In this document: piece after piece, positions 19,880 to 30,700 of the stretch
Numbering within the stretch: the first letter of the stretch is position 1
Layout: each line of letters starts with the position of its first letter
NCBI RefSeq assembly: GCF_007830185.1
Contig: NZ_VLKZ01000012.1
Span: 1 to 62,016, forward strand
DNA length: 62,016 nucleotides
Source: Halalkalibacter nanhaiisediminis
GTDB lineage: Bacteria; Bacillota; Bacilli; Bacillales; Bacillaceae_D
Reading direction: 5' to 3'
Notes under the pieces: model-generated
Seen by the model: only the letters and a program-made list of their open reading frames with translations
What the model was told of the DNA's origin: nothing
Database searches by the model: none
Made by a program: the position numbers and the translations under genes

Positions 19880-20413
19880 ATGGAAAAAAATTGGTATGTA
19901 GTTCATACGTATTCGGGGTACGAAAACAAGGTTAAGACCAACTTGGAAAAGCGGGTTGAGTCGATGGATATGACGGATAAGATTTTCCGTGTTCTTGTGC
20001 CTGTTGAAGAAGAAACAGAAGTGAAAAATGGAAAAACGAAATCAGTAACGAAAAAAGTCTTTCCTGGTTATGTCATCGTTGAGATGGTTATGACAGATGA
20101 CTCGTGGTATGTTGTTCGAAACACACCAGGCGTAACGGGATTTGTCGGTTCTGCGGGGGCTGGTTCTAAGCCAACACCACTTCTTGAAGAAGAAGTAGAG
20201 GCGATCTTGAAACAGATGGGTGTGGAGCAGCCAAAAGCAGAAGTTGATTTTGAATTAAAAGAATCTGTTAAGGTGAAAGAGGGTCCTTTTGCGAACTTTG
20301 TCGGTTCAATTGAGGATATTCAAATAGATAAGCAGAAACTAAAAGTTCACGTAAATATGTTTGGACGTGAGACGCCAGTTGAGCTTGACTTCACTCAAGT
20401 TGAAAAGATTTAA
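19880..20413 (+). CDS. nusG: Transcription elongation/antitermination factor NusG
   Basis: 177 residues. NGN domain (WYVVHTYSGYENKVKTNLEKR, VFPGYVIVEMVM, VRNTPGVTGFVG) and C-terminal KOW domain (VKVKEGPFANFVGSIEDI). NusG binds RNA polymerase and, in Bacillus, promotes pausing. ATG start fits the family MEKNWYVV; no closer start to the AGGAGGG exists in frame. Confidence 0.96.
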   Translation: MEKNWYVVHTYSGYENKVKTNLEKRVESMDMTDKIFRVLVPVEEETEVKNGKTKSVTKKVFPGYVIVEMVMTDDSWYVVRNTPGVTGFVGSAGAGSKPTPLLEEEVEAILKQMGVEQPKAEVDFELKESVKVKEGPFANFVGSIEDIQIDKQKLKVHVNMFGRETPVELDFTQVEKI

Positions 20414-20422
20414 CGAAAAAAC

Positions 20423-20451
20423 TTGATATCTATTTGTGAAGGTGATAAAAT
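20423..20451 (+). promoter_or_regulatory. Promoter of the rplK operon
   Basis: TTGATA (20423-20428) and TAAAAT (20446-20451), spacing 17, with TGA before the -10 (extended -10 TGn). Starts just after the nusG stop. A perfect 9-bp inverted repeat GTGATAAAA / TTTTATCAC (20442-20450 with 20469-20477) overlaps the -10. Confidence 0.65.
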
Positions 20452-20486
20452 CTTCATGTTTGATATGGTTTTATCACATGAACCAT

Positions 20487-20512
20487 CGGGTGCATGATTG
20501 CATCCGTTTTTT
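20487..20512 (+). terminator. Terminator or attenuator in the nusG-rplK gap
   Basis: Stem CGGGTGCA / TGCATCCG (one G-U), loop TGAT, then TTTTTT. Because a promoter lies upstream at 20423, transcripts starting there must pass it to reach rplK, so it may attenuate the L11 operon as well as end nusG mRNA. Confidence 0.75.
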
Positions 20513-20570
20513 GAGTGGGAGGGTGTAGACACCCGGATAACCACATCACGGACTTAAGGAGGTGTGTCAC

Positions 20571-20996
20571 GTGGCTAAAAAGGTAATTAAAATGGTTAAG
20601 TTGCAAATCCCTGCTGGGAAAGCTAATCCAGCGCCACCAGTTGGTCCTGCATTAGGTCAAGCAGGTGTTAATATCATGGGTTTCTGTAAAGAATTTAACG
20701 CTCGTACTTCAGACCAAGCGGGTCTTATCATCCCGGTTGAAATCACGGTATTTGAAGACCGTTCGTTTACATTCATCACGAAAACTCCACCAGCTGCTGT
20801 TCTATTGAAAGTTGCTGCTGGAATCGAGTCAGGTTCTGGTGAGCCTAACCGTACAAAGGTTGCTACAGTGAAACGCGATAAAGTGCGCGAGATTGCTGAA
20901 ACGAAAATGCCTGATCTAAACGCAGCAAATGTTGAATCTGCTATGCGTATGGTTGAAGGTACTGCTCGTAGCATGGGTATCGTGATTGAAGACTAA
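20571..20996 (+). CDS. rplK: 50S ribosomal protein L11
   Basis: 141 residues. [36 protein letters not shown] and the C-terminal rRNA-binding domain ([20 protein letters not shown]) are present. It forms the GTPase-associated centre and is needed for the RelA stringent response. GTG at 20571 follows AAGGAGGTG. Confidence 0.97.
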   Translation: MAKKVIKMVKLQIPAGKANPAPPVGPALGQAGVNIMGFCKEFNARTSDQAGLIIPVEITVFEDRSFTFITKTPPAAVLLKVAAGIESGSGEPNRTKVATVKRDKVREIAETKMPDLNAANVESAMRMVEGTARSMGIVIED

Positions 20997-21012
20997 TTGG
21001 TAAGTTGCTGGA

Positions 21013-21062
21013 GGTTGCGATGAGGATAATCCCTCTTTACCTAAACGTTTAGGTTCGCAACC
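21013..21062 (+). ncRNA. Three-way-junction RNA between rplK and rplA
   Basis: GGTTGCGA (21013-21020) pairs with TCGCAACC (21055-21062). Inside are a small GAGG/CCTC hairpin and a 16-nt perfect palindrome ACCTAAACGTTTAGGT (21039-21054). No T-run follows, so this is not a terminator. It could be a processing or L1-responsive element; that is inference. Confidence 0.5.
21020..21052 (+). CDS. Candidate 10-codon leader peptide before rplA
   Basis: ATG at 21020 with GGAGG 5 nt upstream opens MRIIPLYLNV and stops at 21050-21052. The frame lies inside the three-way junction; its start codon is in the 5' arm. It has no known homologue and could be chance. Reported because the spacing of the ribosome binding site is ideal. 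Confidence 0.25.
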   Translation: MRIIPLYLNV

Positions 21063-21113
21063 TTTCATAGTGGGAGGTACTACCGCTAAAACCACAATCG
21101 AGGAGGAAATAGC

Positions 21114-21809
21114 ATGGCTAAAAAAGGTAAAAAGTATCAAGATGCTCTTAAACTTGTTGATCGCGACACAGTGTATCAAGTAGAAGAAGCTATTGAATTA
21201 GTTAAAAAGACTGCAACAGCTAAGTTTGACGAAACAGTTGAAGTAGCTGTACGTCTTGGTGTTGACCCTAAGAAAGCAGACCAACAAATTCGTGGTGCTG
21301 TTGTTCTACCGAACGGTACAGGTAAAACACAACGCGTTCTTGTTTTCGCAAAAGGCGAAAAAGCAAAGGAAGCAGAAGCTGCTGGCGCTGACTATGTAGG
21401 TGATGAGGATTTCATCAACAAGATCAACCAAGGTTGGTTTGAATTTGATGTTATCGTTGCGACTCCTGACATGATGGCGCAAGTTGGTAAACTAGGTCGT
21501 GTTCTTGGACCAAAAGGCTTAATGCCAAACCCTAAAACTGGTACGGTAACATTTGATGTAACTAAAGCGGTTAATGAAATCAAAGCGGGTAAAGTTGAAT
21601 ACCGTGTTGATAAAGCTGGTAACATCCACGTGCCAATTGGTAAAGTTTCTTTTGAAACTGAGAAGCTTATCGAAAACTTCAAGACAATCATTGAAACTCT
21701 AGTTAAAGTTAAGCCTGCTGCTGCAAAAGGTACGTACATGAAGAACGTAGCTGTTGCTTCAACAATGGGCCCTGGAGTTCGTGTGAATGCATCTGCTTTC
21801 GCAAGATAA
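21114..21809 (+). CDS. rplA: 50S ribosomal protein L1
   Basis: 231 residues, normal for Bacilli. [20 protein letters not shown] at the start, [20 protein letters not shown] in domain II and [18 protein letters not shown] at the end are diagnostic. L1 is the mobile stalk protein that binds 23S rRNA helices 76-78. Start preceded by GAGGAGG. Confidence 0.97.
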   Translation: MAKKGKKYQDALKLVDRDTVYQVEEAIELVKKTATAKFDETVEVAVRLGVDPKKADQQIRGAVVLPNGTGKTQRVLVFAKGEKAKEAEAAGADYVGDEDFINKINQGWFEFDVIVATPDMMAQVGKLGRVLGPKGLMPNPKTGTVTFDVTKAVNEIKAGKVEYRVDKAGNIHVPIGKVSFETEKLIENFKTIIETLVKVKPAAAKGTYMKNVAVASTMGPGVRVNASAFAR

Positions 21810-21812
21810 TGA

Positions 21813-21841
21813 TTGACTTTTGAATTTGTTATGTATATACT
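21813..21841 (+). promoter_or_regulatory. Promoter of rplJ-rplL
   Basis: TTGACT (21813-21818) and TATACT (21836-21841), spacing 17, directly after the rplA stop. Confidence 0.8.
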
Positions 21842-21882
21842 CTTAAGAGTGTCTTATACATGACACATGAAAATTGAATGTC

Positions 21883-21992
21883 ATACCGTAGACAGTAGGA
21901 GCGTTTTTCGCTTAATTTCCTACCGAGGTAAGCAATAGATACAGAAAGATCATCTGTGTTTGTATGCCCTCATGTCTGCATGGGGGCTTTTT
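21883..21992 (+). promoter_or_regulatory. L10 ribosomal protein leader with attenuator
   Basis: ATACCGTAGACAGTAGGAG and CCTACCGAGGTAAGC match the conserved L10 leader that binds the L10(L12)4 complex. A terminator follows: GCCCTCATG / CATGGGGGC (21966-21974 with 21979-21987) and TTTTT. Excess L10-L12 is known to favour termination in B. subtilis. Confidence 0.88.
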
Positions 21993-22038
21993 ATATGCTT
22001 CTGAAGCGGTATGGTACTAAACCACGGGAGGTGTAAGG

Positions 22039-22536
22039 ATGAGCGTATTAGAACAGAAAAAGCAGGTTGTAGCGGATATCGCAGCGAAACTTAACGGAAG
22101 TAAAGCAACGGTTGTTGTTGACTACCGTGGGTTGAATGTTGCTGAGGTGACTGAACTTCGTAAGCAACTTCGTGAAGCTGGTGTTGAGTTCAAAGTATAT
22201 AAGAACACACTTACTCGTCGTGCAACTGCAGAGGCTAACTTAACTGAGCTTGATGCACAGCTTGTAGGTCCTACAGCAATTGCATTTAGCGCAGAAGATG
22301 TTATCGCGCCTGCAAAAGTGCTTAACGAATTTGCTAAAAAACACGAAGCTCTTGAAATCAAGGCTGGTGTAATCGAAGGACAAGTTGCATCTGTTGAAGA
22401 GATTAAAGCTCTTGCAGAACTACCTTCTCGCGAAGGACTTCTATCTATGCTTGCAAACGTACTTCAAGCTCCAATGCGTGGTTTTGCATTGGTTACAAAG
22501 GCAGTTGCAGATCAGAAAGAAGAACAAGGCGCTTAA
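22039..22536 (+). CDS. rplJ: 50S ribosomal protein L10
   Basis: 165 residues. [20 protein letters not shown] and [20 protein letters not shown] are family hallmarks; the C-terminal helix binds L7/L12 dimers. GGGAGGTG precedes the ATG. Controlled by the L10 leader upstream. Confidence 0.97.
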   Translation: MSVLEQKKQVVADIAAKLNGSKATVVVDYRGLNVAEVTELRKQLREAGVEFKVYKNTLTRRATAEANLTELDAQLVGPTAIAFSAEDVIAPAKVLNEFAKKHEALEIKAGVIEGQVASVEEIKALAELPSREGLLSMLANVLQAPMRGFALVTKAVADQKEEQGA

Positions 22537-22552
22537 TTTCTGCGTATCTCAA

Positions 22553-22576
22553 ACTTCCACGAGTGCTTGTGGAAGT
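22553..22576 (+). other. Intercistronic hairpin rplJ-rplL
   Basis: Perfect 8-bp stem ACTTCCAC / GTGGAAGT with loop GAGTGCTT and no T-run. It may mark an RNA processing or stability site that helps raise L12 relative to L10; this is inference. The 3' arm holds GGAAG, a possible ribosome binding site for the 8-codon frame ATG at 22580 (MCELTFVA). Confidence 0.5.
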
Positions 22577-22650
22577 AAGATGTGCGAGTTAACATTTGTC
22601 GCTTAACATGCACGTAATAAAAAATTAAAACAAAATTAGGAGGATTTACA

Positions 22651-23013
22651 ATGACTAAAGAACAAATCATTGAAGCGGTTAAAGAAATGACAGTTTTAGA
22701 ACTTAACGACCTAGTTAAGGCAATCGAAGAAGAGTTTGGTGTAACTGCTGCTGCTCCTGTAGCTGTAGCTGCTGCTGGTGGAGACGCTGGCGCTGCTGAG
22801 AAAACAGAATTTGATGTTATCCTTGCATCTGCTGGTGCTTCTAAAATCAACGTTATCAAGGTTGTTCGTGAAATCACAGGCCTTGGTCTTAAAGAAGCGA
22901 AAGCACTTGTTGATGGTGCTCCAGCTCCAATTAAAGAAGGCGCTTCTAAAGAAGAAGCTGAAGAAGCAAAAGCTAAGCTTGAAGAAGCTGGTGCTTCAGT
23001 AGAAGTTAAGTAA
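22651..23013 (+). CDS. rplL: 50S ribosomal protein L7/L12
   Basis: 120 residues. N-terminal dimerisation helix ([21 protein letters not shown]), an Ala/Gly-rich hinge (about 34-52) and the factor-binding C-terminal domain ([15 protein letters not shown]). It recruits translational GTPases. TAGGAGG lies upstream of ATG. Confidence 0.98.
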   Translation: MTKEQIIEAVKEMTVLELNDLVKAIEEEFGVTAAAPVAVAAAGGDAGAAEKTEFDVILASAGASKINVIKVVREITGLGLKEAKALVDGAPAPIKEGASKEEAEEAKAKLEEAGASVEVK

Positions 23014-23027
23014 TAATTTTTTGTGTA

Positions 23028-23055
23028 AGGACTCGCTCTTGAGCGAGTCCTTTTT
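23028..23055 (+). terminator. Terminator after rplL
   Basis: Near-perfect stem AGGACTCGCTC / GAGCGAGTCCT with a 2-nt loop (or tetraloop) and T-run. Very stable. Confidence 0.92.
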
Positions 23056-23121
23056 CATTCAATCATTTATTGGTTATACTAATTAAGAAGATTTTTAGAG
23101 ACAGAAAGGAGTGAGAGCTGT

Positions 23122-23724
23122 ATGTCTGAACATTATTATTCGAAAAGCCCAGATGTCGCTAGTGACGAGCGTGATTGGACTTTTACATTAAGGAATCATT
23201 CATTTCGCTTCTATTCGGATCGTGGCGTATTCTCTAAAAGTGAAGTCGATTTCGGGAGTAGGTTGTTAATAGAAACGTTTGTTTTTCCAAAGCAAGCTGG
23301 TGATATTCTTGATGTTGGTTGTGGTTATGGGCCAATTGGATTATCTCTTGCTAAAGAAGATGCTAATCGCACGGTTCATATGGTAGATGTGAATGATAGA
23401 GCTCTAGCGCTATCAAAGAAAAATGCCGAGCGCAATCAAATAGACAATGTTGTTGTGTATCAAAGTGATTGTCTTGATCGAGTTTCAAAAAGAGACTTCG
23501 TTGCTATTTTGACGAATCCTCCCATTCGAGCTGGCAAGCAGGTTGTTCATACAATCTTTGAGCAAGCGGAGCAGCATCTCTCTAATGGTGGTGAGCTTTG
23601 GGTTGTTATTCAGAAGAAACAAGGAGCTCCTTCAGCAATTGAAAAATTGAAGACATTATTTCCTGAAGTTGAGATAGTCGACAAGGAAAAAGGCTATTTT
23701 ATTCTTAAAGCCAAAAAGATTTGA
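23122..23724 (+). CDS. ybxB: Class I SAM methyltransferase, RsmC-like (YbxB)
   Basis: 200 residues. N-terminal HYYSKSPDVASDERDW matches the YbxB group; SAM site LDVGCGYGPIGLSLAK; catalytic-type NPPIRAGK (an NPP[FY] relative seen in RsmC). It is probably an rRNA guanine methyltransferase, but the exact target is not known from sequence. Lies between rplL and rpoB as in B. subtilis. Confidence 0.88.
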   Translation: MSEHYYSKSPDVASDERDWTFTLRNHSFRFYSDRGVFSKSEVDFGSRLLIETFVFPKQAGDILDVGCGYGPIGLSLAKEDANRTVHMVDVNDRALALSKKNAERNQIDNVVVYQSDCLDRVSKRDFVAILTNPPIRAGKQVVHTIFEQAEQHLSNGGELWVVIQKKQGAPSAIEKLKTLFPEVEIVDKEKGYFILKAKKI

Positions 23725-24073
23725 CCGGGCATGTCTTTTGTGATATTGTTATTTAATGCGTATAACTACCTTTTTTTAGATTTATTCTTCATTAAAAGTC
23801 AAGAGGAAAATGTTGAATAACGATGGATGATGGTGGTTATACTGAAATAATCGAATGCAATAGGGAGGAATTTGGTTTTAAAAGAGAACCATTTTTCTTT
23901 TTGATAGTTAGAAGTGAAGCGTGCTTTCTTCTAGCTGTTTGTTTGTTAGTGTACGGTTTTATTCTTAATCTATAAAAATGCAATCATCTATTTTTGCTTT
24001 CTGTTTGCTTGGGAAGTAGAGTAGGTGAAATCATTTTTAGATACTATAACGCGAGATTTGAGGGGTGAATCAG
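23721..24073 (+). promoter_or_regulatory. rpoB upstream region with candidate promoters
   Basis: TTGACC (23721-23726) and TATTGT (23744-23749), spacing 17, overlap the ybxB stop. A second pair is TTGAAT (23813-23818) and TATACT (23838-23843), spacing 19. A weak hairpin GGTT/AACC with T-rich tail lies at 23873-23905, and a 10-codon frame (TTG 23872, MVLKENHFSF) follows GGGAGG. Nothing else convincing in 349 nt. Confidence 0.4.
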
Positions 24074-27000
24074 TTGACAGGTCAACTAGTTCAGTATGGA
24101 CGCCACCGCCAGCGAAGAAGCTATGCAAGAATTAACGAAGTGCTGGAGCTGCCGAATTTAATTGAGATTCAGACAGCATCCTATCAGTGGTTTCTTGATG
24201 AGGGCCTTAGAGAAATGTTCCAAGATATTTCTCCAATACAAGACTTCACAGGGAACTTGGTTCTAGAATTTATTGACTATAGTCTTGGAGAACCGAAGTA
24301 TGATGTAGACGAATCAAAAGAGCGTGATGTTACGTATGCAGCACCATTACGTGTGAAGGTTCGTTTGATCAACAAGGAGACTGGGGAAGTCAAAGAGCAA
24401 GAAGTATTTATGGGGGATTTCCCATTGATGACTGAAACAGGGACGTTCGTTATTAACGGAGCAGAACGTGTTATTGTTTCCCAGCTTGTTCGTTCACCAA
24501 GTGTGTACTATAGTCAGAAAACGGATAAGAACGGTAAAAAAGGCTTCACGGCTACAGTAATTCCAAACCGTGGTGCGTGGTTGGAACTCGAGACAGACGC
24601 CAAGGATATCGTTTATGTTCGTATAGACCGCACAAGAAAAATCCCAGTAACGGTTCTTTTGCGTGCATTAGGTTTTGGATCTGATCAAGAGATCATTGAT
24701 TTATTAGGCGAAGATGAATATCTTCGCAACTCGTTAGAAAAAGATAACACTGACGGAACAGATAAGGCTTTACTTGAAATTTATGAGCGTCTTCGTCCAG
24801 GTGAACCACCTACTGTCGATAATGCGAAGAGCCTCTTAGAATCAAGATTCTTTGATCCAAAGCGTTATGATCTAGCAAATGTAGGACGTTATAAAATTAA
24901 TAAAAAGCTTCATATTAAAAATCGTTTATTTAATCAACGTCTCGCGGAAACGCTAGTAGATCCAGAAACAGGAGAAGTTATTGCTGAAGAAGGAACACTT
25001 CTAGATCGCCGCGCATTAGATCGTATTTTACCGTATATCGAGAATAATGTCGGTTTCCGTCATGTTCGTGCTTCTGGTGGAGTAGTGGAAGATGAAGATA
25101 TCGAATTACAATCGATTTTGATTTATGCTCCTAATGATCAAGAAGGTGAGCGCACAATTCGTGTCATTGGTAATGCTATGGTTGAGCGTGATGTAAAACA
25201 CATTACACCAGCTGACATTATTGCTTCTATTAACTATTTCTTTAACTTATTGCACGGTGTCGGTGACACAGATGATATTGATCATTTAGGAAACCGTCGT
25301 CTACGTTCAGTTGGAGAGCTTCTCCAAAATCAATTCCGTATCGGGTTATCTCGTATGGAGCGTGTGGTTCGTGAACGTATGTCGATTCAAGATCCGAATA
25401 TGATTACGCCACAAGCGTTAATTAACATTCGTCCAGTTATTGCTTCTATTAAAGAGTTCTTTGGTAGCTCTCAGTTATCACAGTTCATGGATCAAACAAA
25501 TCCTTTAGCAGAGTTAACTCATAAGCGTCGTCTTTCGGCACTTGGACCTGGTGGTTTGACTCGTGAACGTGCGGGCTTCGAAGTTCGTGACGTTCACTAC
25601 TCACACTATGGTCGTATGTGTCCAATTGAAACGCCAGAGGGACCTAACATCGGTCTGATTAACTCCCTTTCATCATATGCAAAGGTAAATGAGTTCGGCT
25701 TTATGGAAACACCGTATCGTCGTGTTGATCCGGATACAGGAAAAGTTACTTCTCAAATTGATTATTTAACTGCCGATGAAGAGGATAATTACGTTGTTGC
25801 ACAGGCAAATGCGCGCCTTGCTGAGGACGGCTCATTCATCGATGATAATATTATTGCCCGTTTCCGTGGTGAAAACACAGTTGTACCTCGTGAACGTCTA
25901 GACTACATGGATGTATCACCGAAGCAAGTTGTTTCTGCTGCTACATCGTGTATCCCGTTCTTAGAAAACGATGACTCGAACCGTGCACTAATGGGAGCAA
26001 ACATGCAACGTCAGGCAGTTCCTTTGCTTGTTCCAGAAGCACCTTTTGTAGGTACAGGTATGGAGCATGTTTCAGCCAAAGATTCAGGTGCAGCCATTGT
26101 TTCTAAATCTAAAGGGATTGTTGAACGTGTAACTGCAAAAGAAATTTGGGTCCGCCGTCTTGAAGAAGTGGACGGTAAGGAAGTTAAAGGTGACCTTGAT
26201 AAGTATAAATTACAAAAATTCATCCGTTCCAACCAAGGAACTAGTTACAACCAACGTCCAATTGTTGCTGAAGGAGATGTCGTTTCAAAACGTGAAATCT
26301 TAGCTGATGGTCCGTCGATGGAACTAGGTGAAATGGCACTTGGCCGTAACGTTATGGTTGGTTTCATGACGTGGGATGGTTATAACTATGAGGATGCAAT
26401 CATTTTAAGTGAACGTCTCGTTAAGGATGACGTGTATACATCTGTTCATATTGAAGAATATGAATCAGAAGCACGTGATACAAAGCTTGGACCAGAAGAA
26501 ATTACGCGTGATATCCCTAATGTCGGGGAAGATGCTCTGAAGAATCTTGATGAGCGTGGAATTATCCGTGTTGGTGCTGAAGTAAAAGATGGAGATATTC
26601 TTGTAGGGAAAGTAACACCTAAGGGAGTTACAGAGCTTACAGCTGAAGAACGTCTTTTACACGCAATTTTCGGTGAAAAAGCACGTGAGGTTCGTGATAC
26701 ATCACTTCGCGCTCCGCATGGTGGCGACGGAATTGTCCTTGATGTGAAGATTTTCAATCGTGAAGATGGCGATGAACTACCACCTGGTGTAAATCAGTTG
26801 GTTCGTGTATACATCGTACAGAAGCGTAAAATTCACGAAGGAGATAAAATGGCAGGTCGTCATGGTAATAAAGGTGTAATCTCACGTATTTTACCAGAAG
26901 AAGATATGCCTTATTTACCTGATGGAACACCGATTGATATCATGTTAAATCCGTTAGGGGTACCATCGCGTATGAATATCGGGCAAGTGCTTGAACTTCA

Positions 27001-27616
27001 CTTAGGAATGGCTGCCCGCAAACTAGGGATTCATGTTGCTTCTCCTGTATTTGATGGAGCAAATGAAGAAGATGTTTGGGGAACGCTTGAAGAAGCAGGT
27101 ATGGCTCGTGATGGTAAAACGGTTCTATATGATGGTCGTACAGGTGAACCATTTGATAACCGTGTATCTGTTGGAATCATGTATATGATTAAACTCGCTC
27201 ACATGGTTGACGATAAGCTACATGCTCGTTCAACTGGACCTTACTCTCTTGTTACGCAACAGCCATTAGGAGGTAAAGCTCAATTTGGTGGTCAGCGTTT
27301 TGGAGAGATGGAGGTTTGGGCGCTTGAAGCATACGGAGCAGCTTATACATTGCAAGAGATTTTAACTGTTAAGTCCGATGATGTAGTCGGTCGTGTTAAA
27401 ACTTATGAAGCAATTGTTAAAGGTGAAAACGTACCAGAGCCTGGTGTACCAGAATCATTTAAAGTTCTTATCAAAGAGCTACAATCATTAGGTATGGACG
27501 TGAAGATGCTCACAAGCAACGAAGAAGAAATTGAAATGAGAGAGCTTGACGATGAAGAAGAGCAAACAAGCGAAAAGTTAAATCTTAACTTCGAATCAAG
27601 TGAATCAAACGCATAA
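24074..27616 (+). CDS. rpoB: RNA polymerase beta subunit
   Basis: 1180 residues. Begins [20 protein letters not shown] after a TTG at 24074 that follows GAGGGGTG; a GTG at 24065 lies inside that site. The rifampicin region (about 465-495, [20 protein letters not shown]) has the sensitive-type residues Q, D, H, R and S. Ends with an acidic tail ([15 protein letters not shown]). Forms the catalytic core with rpoC 136 nt downstream. Confidence 0.98.
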   Translation: MTGQLVQYGRHRQRRSYARINEVLELPNLIEIQTASYQWFLDEGLREMFQDISPIQDFTGNLVLEFIDYSLGEPKYDVDESKERDVTYAAPLRVKVRLINKETGEVKEQEVFMGDFPLMTETGTFVINGAERVIVSQLVRSPSVYYSQKTDKNGKKGFTATVIPNRGAWLELETDAKDIVYVRIDRTRKIPVTVLLRALGFGSDQEIIDLLGEDEYLRNSLEKDNTDGTDKALLEIYERLRPGEPPTVDNAKSLLESRFFDPKRYDLANVGRYKINKKLHIKNRLFNQRLAETLVDPETGEVIAEEGTLLDRRALDRILPYIENNVGFRHVRASGGVVEDEDIELQSILIYAPNDQEGERTIRVIGNAMVERDVKHITPADIIASINYFFNLLHGVGDTDDIDHLGNRRLRSVGELLQNQFRIGLSRMERVVRERMSIQDPNMITPQALINIRPVIASIKEFFGSSQLSQFMDQTNPLAELTHKRRLSALGPGGLTRERAGFEVRDVHYSHYGRMCPIETPEGPNIGLINSLSSYAKVNEFGFMETPYRRVDPDTGKVTSQIDYLTADEEDNYVVAQANARLAEDGSFIDDNIIARFRGENTVVPRERLDYMDVSPKQVVSAATSCIPFLENDDSNRALMGANMQRQAVPLLVPEAPFVGTGMEHVSAKDSGAAIVSKSKGIVERVTAKEIWVRRLEEVDGKEVKGDLDKYKLQKFIRSNQGTSYNQRPIVAEGDVVSKREILADGPSMELGEMALGRNVMVGFMTWDGYNYEDAIILSERLVKDDVYTSVHIEEYESEARDTKLGPEEITRDIPNVGEDALKNLDERGIIRVGAEVKDGDILVGKVTPKGVTELTAEERLLHAIFGEKAREVRDTSLRAPHGGDGIVLDVKIFNREDGDELPPGVNQLVRVYIVQKRKIHEGDKMAGRHGNKGVISRILPEEDMPYLPDGTPIDIMLNPLGVPSRMNIGQVLELHLGMAARKLGIHVASPVFDGANEEDVWGTLEEAGMARDGKTVLYDGRTGEPFDNRVSVGIMYMIKLAHMVDDKLHARSTGPYSLVTQQPLGGKAQFGGQRFGEMEVWALEAYGAAYTLQEILTVKSDDVVGRVKTYEAIVKGENVPEPGVPESFKVLIKELQSLGMDVKMLTSNEEEIEMRELDDEEEQTSEKLNLNFESSESNA

Positions 27617-27752
27617 ATTGATGTAAGCAGTTTGGGAGCTAGTGATAAGCTAGTTCCCTCGACTGTCTATTCATTTAGTATTGAATGAATAATGTATCAG
27701 CCATCGCATTCGTGTAGAATTAGTCATGGAAACCAAAAGGGAGGTAAGCCCC

Positions 27753-30700
27753 TTGTTAGATGTAAATAACTTCGAATATATGAAAATCGGCCTCGCTTCA
27801 CCGAATAAGATCCGTTCTTGGTCTAGAGGGGAAGTTAAAAAGCCAGAAACAATAAACTACCGTACACTAAAGCCTGAAAAGGATGGTCTTTTCTGCGAGA
27901 GAATCTTTGGTCCTCAAAAAGACTGGGAGTGTCACTGTGGGAAATATAAGCGTGTTCGTTACAAAGGTGTTGTTTGTGATCGTTGTGGTGTTGAAGTAAC
28001 GCGTGCGAAAGTTCGTCGTGAACGCATGGGTCATATTGAACTTGCTGCACCAGTGTCACATATTTGGTATTTCAAAGGCATTCCTAGTCGTATGGGTCTT
28101 GTCCTTGATATGTCGCCACGTTCATTGGAAGAAGTCATTTACTTTGCTTCTTATGTAGTTACGGATCCAGGTGATACACCGCTTGAAAAAAAGCAACTTT
28201 TATCTGAAAAGGAATTCCGTACGTATCGTGATAAATACGGTCGTTCATTCACGGCTCAAATGGGTGCCGAAGCAATTCGTAAGCTATTAGCTGATATTGA
28301 TCTTGAAAAAGAAGTTGGTTTATTAAAAGAAGAGCTTGTTACAGCTCAAGGCCAACGACGTACACGTGCAGTGAAGCGTCTTGAGGTATTAGAAGCATTC
28401 CGTCATTCAGGCAATGAACCTTCGTGGATGGTTCTTGATGTGCTTCCGGTTATTCCTCCAGAGCTACGTCCGATGGTTCAACTTGACGGTGGACGTTTTG
28501 CTACGTCAGATCTTAATGACCTGTATCGTCGTGTAATCAACCGCAACAATCGCTTGAAGCGTCTTCTGGACTTAGGAGCACCGAATATTATTGTGCAAAA
28601 TGAGAAGCGTATGCTTCAAGAAGCAGTTGATGCGTTAATCGATAACGGTCGTCGTGGTCGTCCAGTTACAGGTCCAGGTAATCGTCCTCTAAAATCACTT
28701 TCACATATGTTGAAAGGGAAGCAAGGTCGTTTCCGTCAAAACCTTCTTGGAAAGCGTGTTGACTATTCTGGTCGTTCTGTAATCGTTGTAGGTCCTAACC
28801 TTAAGATGTACCAATGCGGGCTACCAAAAGAAATGGCTCTTGAACTCTTTAAACCATTTGTTATGAAAGAGCTTGTTGGTAAAGGGCTTGCTCATAATAT
28901 TAAGAGTGCAAAACGTAAGGTAGAGCGTGTGCAACCAGAAGTATGGGATGTTCTTGAAGAAGTAATCCGTGAGCATCCAGTTCTATTAAACCGCGCACCT
29001 ACTCTTCACCGACTTGGTATTCAAGCGTTCGAACCAATTCTAGTTGAAGGTCGTGCAATTAAACTTCATCCGCTCGTATGTACAGCTTATAATGCTGACT
29101 TTGACGGTGACCAAATGGCTGTCCACGTTCCATTATCAGCAGAAGCACAAGCAGAAGCTCGTATTCTAATGCTTGCTGCACAAAATATCCTTAACCCGAA
29201 GGATGGAAAGCCGGTTGTTACACCTTCACAGGATATGGTACTTGGTAACTATTACTTAACATTAGAGCGTAAAAATGCTCTAGGTGAGGGTTCGGTTTTC
29301 AAAGATACAAATGAAGCGTTAATTGCTTATCAAAATGGTTATGTTCATTTGCATAGTAGAGTAGCTATTCCTGTTGCTTCACTAGGTAAAACAACATTCC
29401 GCGATGATCAAGCAAATAAATTGCTATTAACAACAGTCGGGAAGCTAATTTTTAATGAAATCTTACCAGAAACATTCCCTTATGTGAATGAACCGACAAT
29501 GACGAACTTAGAAGTAGCTACTCCCGATAAATACATTACAGCTAGCACAACTAATGTAAAAGAACACTTTGCTAATAGCGAACTTGTTCCACCGTTTAAG
29601 AAAGGCTTCCTAGGAAACATTATTGCGGAAGTATTTAAGAAGTTTGCAATTGCAGAAACTTCTAAAATGCTTGACCGAATGAAGGACTTAGGATTTAAAC
29701 ATTCGACCAAAGCTGGTATTACAGTCGGTGTCGCTGATATCGTTGTACTGGCAGAGAAGAAAGAAATTTTAGCGGAAGCAGAGCTAAAGGTTGAGAAGGT
29801 TCTTAAGCAGTTCCGCCGTGGTTTAATTACGGAGGAAGAGCGTTATGACCGTGTTATCTCGGTCTGGAGTGAAGCGAAAGATGTTATCCAGAATAAGCTA
29901 ATGGGCACGCTTGACACAAGTAACCCAATCTTTATGATGAGTGACTCTGGAGCTCGTGGTAACGCATCTAACTTTACACAGCTTGCAGGTATGCGTGGAC
30001 TAATGGCTAACCCGTCTGGTCGAATTATTGAACTTCCAATTAAATCGAGTTTCCGTGAAGGTCTTACAGTACTCGAATACTTCATCTCTACACATGGTGC
30101 GCGTAAAGGTCTTGCCGATACAGCACTTAAAACAGCTGACTCAGGTTACCTAACTCGTCGTCTTGTTGACGTTGCGCAGGATGTTATTGTACGTGAAGAT
30201 GATTGCGGAACAGACCGAGGTCTAGCTGTAAGAGCAATTAAAGAAGGAAATGAAGTTATTGAAGGCTTATATGACCGTCTTGTAGGTCGTGTGGCATTTA
30301 AGACACTTAAGCACCCAGAAACTGGGGAGGTCTTAATTGGAAAGAATGGATTGATTCGTGAGGAAATCGCGAAGCAAATTGTTGATGCGGATATTGAAGA
30401 AGTAACGATTCGTTCCGTCTTTACGTGTGATACGCGCCACGGTGTATGTAAAAAATGTTATGGCCGTAACCTAGCAACAGGAAGTGACGTTGAGGTTGGT
30501 GAGGCAGTTGGTATTATTGCTGCACAATCAATCGGTGAGCCAGGTACTCAGCTTACAATGCGTACGTTCCATACTGGTGGGGTTGCCGGAGATGATATTA
30601 CACAAGGTCTTCCGCGTATCCAAGAGATCTTTGAAGCTCGTAATCCTAAAGGTCAAGCTCTTATTTCTGAAATCGATGGAGAAATCATTGACTTTAAAGA

